This document shows positions 14,426 to 16,109 of a stretch of 16,109 nt of DNA, piece after piece. The stretch is from CAZJNX01 sp964547415 (GTDB lineage Bacteria; Pseudomonadota; Alphaproteobacteria; Rhizobiales; Amorphaceae). Made by a program: the position numbers and the translations under genes. The DNA lies in the NCBI GenBank assembly GCA_964547415.1, contig CAZJNX010000106.1:1-16109 (forward strand), written 5' to 3'. How positions within the stretch are numbered: the stretch's first letter is position 1; every line of letters starts with the position of its first letter. Below the pieces are notes generated by a model. That model worked only from the letters and a program-made list of their open reading frames with translations. It was not told where the DNA came from and made no database searches.

Positions 14426-14444
14426 ACCGGGCGGAAAGCCCGGT
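14426..14444 (-). terminator. Terminator hairpin at the end of the TetR-type gene
   Basis: On the minus strand ACCGGGC (14444-14438), loop TTTCC, GCCCGGT (14432-14426) form a perfect 7-bp stem that begins at the last base of the TGA stop and is followed by TCCCTCG. It is a compact hairpin with a pyrimidine-rich tail, and it separates the regulator from the permease gene. Confidence 0.6.
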
Positions 14445-15040
14445 CAGGCGGGCTCCTCGTTCCGACCCGCCGCCGCGGTCCCGTCGTGCGGGAGGGCTGC
14501 CATGCGCGTCATCGCCTCCAGTCGCGCGACCACCTCGGCCCGCCGCCCGGGTGTCACCGGGTCGAGGCGGAACAGGGCGTTCATCCACAGCCCGTCGGCG
14601 GCGAGCCGCACGATGGTGGCAAGGACGGGGTCGATCCCGTCCCCCTCGAGGGCGCTGCGGAGCGTCGCCTGCTCGCGTCGCACCGCCTCCACGAGCTCGG
14701 GACGGTAGGGCCCGCTCGCGAGCAGCGCCTCACCGAGGCGGGTGAAGTCGTCCCGCTCCCCGTCCACCGGCTCCACCGCGCGGAGGTAGGCGCGGGTGAA
14801 GGCGCCGGGCGTGTCGTCCTCGCCCACCTCCCGCGCCACGGCGTCGAGGAAGGCCGCGTACATGCGGGTGGCGACGGCCTCGTGGAGGTCGGCGTCGGTG
14901 GGGAAGACGGCGCGGACGTCCGCCTCGTCCATGCCCGTGACGGCGGCGAGGTCGCAAAGCGCGATCGCCCCGCCGCCCCGCTCCTGGACGAGGAGCGCGG
15001 CCGCCTCGACCAGATGGTCTGCAAGGTCGGCGCGCGCCAT
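14444..15040 (-). CDS. TetR/AcrR-type transcriptional regulator
   Basis: This is a 198-residue protein with an N-terminal helix-turn-helix of TetR type (about residues 26-47). The pattern ALCDLAAVTGMDEADVRAVFPTDADLHEAV matches the usual S-L-x-D-I-A-x-x-A-G-V-S-x-x-x-x-Y-x-H-F-x-S-K-x-x-L layout, with a rather divergent, acidic recognition helix. The C-terminal ligand domain contains AADGLWMNALF, as in TetR proteins with the TetR_C_28-like domain. The ATG (15038-15040) follows AAGGGGGCGGGC, 10 nt after the stop of the second molybdenum hydroxylase gene, so the two are very likely co-transcribed. It may regulate that oxidase operon in response to its substrate; this is inference from position. 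The acidic helix makes DNA-binding specificity hard to guess. Confidence 0.82.
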   Translation of the reverse strand: MARADLADHLVEAAALLVQERGGGAIALCDLAAVTGMDEADVRAVFPTDADLHEAVATRMYAAFLDAVAREVGEDDTPGAFTRAYLRAVEPVDGERDDFTRLGEALLASGPYRPELVEAVRREQATLRSALEGDGIDPVLATIVRLAADGLWMNALFRLDPVTPGRRAEVVARLEAMTRMAALPHDGTAAAGRNEEPA

Positions 15041-15050
15041 GCCCGCCCCC

Positions 15051-16109
15051 TTACTCCGCCGCCTTCAGGGAGGCGTCGTGGATCGCCTGCCACATGCGGT
15101 CGGGCGTCACCGGCATGTCGATGTGGCGGATGCCGCAGGCCCGGTAGAGGGCGTCCACCACGGCGTTCATCACCGCCCCGCAGGCGCCGATAGTGCCGGC
15201 CTCGCCCGCGCCCTTGATGCCGAGCGGGTTGTGGGTGGACGGCACGTTCCGCGTCTCGAAGTGGAAGAAGGGCACGTCCTCCGCCCGCGGCAGCGCGTAG
15301 TCGAGCATGGAGGCGGTGATGAGCTGCCCGTCCTCGTCGTAGACCGTGCGCTCGTGGAGGGCCTGGCCGATCCCCTGGACGACGCCGCCGTGGACCTGAC
15401 CCGCGAGAAGGCGCGGATTCACCGTCACGCCGAAGTCGTCCACGATGACGTAGGCGAGGATCTCGGTGATGCCCGTCGCCGGGTCGATCTCGAGCTCGCA
15501 CACGTGGGTGCCGTTGGGGAAGGTGGGCTCGGTCTGCTTGACCCGGCCGGACGCGGCGAGCTTCGACTTGTCACTCGCCTTCGCCGCCACGTCGGCGAGG
15601 GAGACGGCGCGGTCGGTGCCGACGATCCGGACCGTCCCGTCGGCGAGTTCGAGGTCCTCGGCGGCCGCCTCCAGCTCGTCGGCGGCGAGCTCTTTCAGCT
15701 GGGCGGCGAGGGTATCGCTCGCCGCCATCACCGAGGGGGCCCCGAGCGGCACGGAGCGCGAGCCGCCCGTGCCGCCGCCGGTCTTCACGAGGTCCGTGTC
15801 GCCCTGGACGACGCGGATCTTGTCCATGTCGAGTCCCAGCTTGTCGGCGATGATCTGGCCGTAGGCCGTGGCGTGGCCCTGACCGTTCGTCTGGGTGCCG
15901 ATGAGGAGGGTGACCGCGCCGTCCTCGCCGAGGCGCACCTCCGCGTTCTCCGCCCCCGGGAAGGCGCACGCCTCGATGTAGGACGAGATGCCGATGCCGC
16001 GCAGGCGTCCGCGGGTGCGGCTGTCGTCCTCCCGCGCCCTGAAGCCCTCGTAGTCGATCACCTCGAGGGCGCGGTTCATGTGGCCCTCGAACTCGCCGGT
16101 GTCGTAGGT
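15051..16109 (-). CDS. Second CoxL-like molybdopterin-binding large subunit (5'-truncated by window edge)
   Basis: This is the C-terminal 352 residues of another xanthine dehydrogenase/CO dehydrogenase-family large subunit; the frame is open to the last base of the window. It contains GIGISSYIEAC, TNGQGHATAYGQ with GQGH at 15873-15884, a GGTGGSRS block, NPRLLAGQVHGGVVQGIGQAL and GIKGAGEAG with the presumed catalytic Glu. These are the same C-terminal landmarks as in the gene at 2-1681, so the two are paralogues, clearly diverged at protein level. The active-site motif (AYRxxxR) that separates CO dehydrogenases from form-II enzymes lies outside the window, so its class is inferred from general resemblance. 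The TetR-type regulator follows 10 nt after its stop. No FAD or iron-sulfur subunit follows on this side; these are expected upstream, outside the window. Confidence 0.93.
   Translation of the reverse strand, partial: TYDTGEFEGHMNRALEVIDYEGFRAREDDSRTRGRLRGIGISSYIEACAFPGAENAEVRLGEDGAVTLLIGTQTNGQGHATAYGQIIADKLGLDMDKIRVVQGDTDLVKTGGGTGGSRSVPLGAPSVMAASDTLAAQLKELAADELEAAAEDLELADGTVRIVGTDRAVSLADVAAKASDKSKLAASGRVKQTEPTFPNGTHVCELEIDPATGITEILAYVIVDDFGVTVNPRLLAGQVHGGVVQGIGQALHERTVYDEDGQLITASMLDYALPRAEDVPFFHFETRNVPSTHNPLGIKGAGEAGTIGACGAVMNAVVDALYRACGIRHIDMPVTPDRMWQAIHDASLKAAE

Noticed and set aside
1..16109. CRISPR arrays, tRNA or rRNA genes, insertion sequences, attachment sites
   Set aside because: No regularly spaced repeats, cloverleaf-like segments, transposase or integrase reading frames, or long direct or inverted terminal repeats were seen on either strand.

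Overview
The window is about 16.1 kb of very GC-rich DNA with strong G/C at third codon positions. Its gene families point to an alphaproteobacterium, most likely Hyphomicrobiales (Rhizobiales). The main reasons are the block of ProXp-ala-type editing protein, CGPC-type CnoX, LON-domain protein and Trm112-like protein, and an egtB-egtD pair of the kind seen in that class. The lineage is inferred from gene content alone. I see no tRNA, rRNA, insertion sequence, phage gene or CRISPR array.

Layout: (1) 2-2584, plus strand: the C-terminal two thirds of a form-II CoxL-like molybdenum hydroxylase large subunit, then its FAD (CoxM-like) subunit, with hairpins between and after them. (2) 2669-3490: two small, unrecognised, probably exported proteins transcribed divergently from a 246-bp spacer. 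(3) 3566-6062, plus strand: a protein-quality block of prolyl-tRNA trans-editing deacylase, CnoX thioredoxin-TPR chaperedoxin, LON substrate-binding-domain protein (TTG start) and Trm112-like protein. It is closed by a 20-bp perfect GC palindrome. (4) 6063-6578: a 516-bp gap with palindromes and the least GC-rich DNA of the window, leading to (5) 6579-8887, egtB and egtD, overlapping by 1 nt, for ergothioneine synthesis. (6) 8898-9944, minus: a NicX-like iron-dependent ring-cleavage dioxygenase, divergent from (7) 10039-11643, plus: an acyl-CoA carboxylase carboxyltransferase subunit (MccB type) without its biotin-carboxylase partner. (8) 11647-16109, all minus, read from the right: the C-terminal half of a second CoxL-like molybdenum hydroxylase, a TetR-type regulator 10 nt behind it, an EamA/DMT permease, a TTC38-like TPR protein and a YnfA-family membrane protein.

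How it fits together: the two molybdenum hydroxylases are of the form-II type (AYRGAGR in the left copy, without the copper-binding Cys of true CO dehydrogenase). They should therefore oxidise an unknown organic substrate. With the NicX-like dioxygenase and the acyl-CoA carboxylase they could belong to N-heterocycle or branched acyl-CoA catabolism, but no complete pathway is present and the link is inference. The editing/CnoX/LON/Trm112 block and egtBD are translation-quality and redox-protection functions. Nothing here is a clearly new defence or mobile system. The most unusual points are the NicX-like gene between egtBD and an orphan mccB, the divergent pair of small exported proteins sharing a V-x-W-[MI]-[DE]-G motif, and the structured 516-bp region ahead of egtB.
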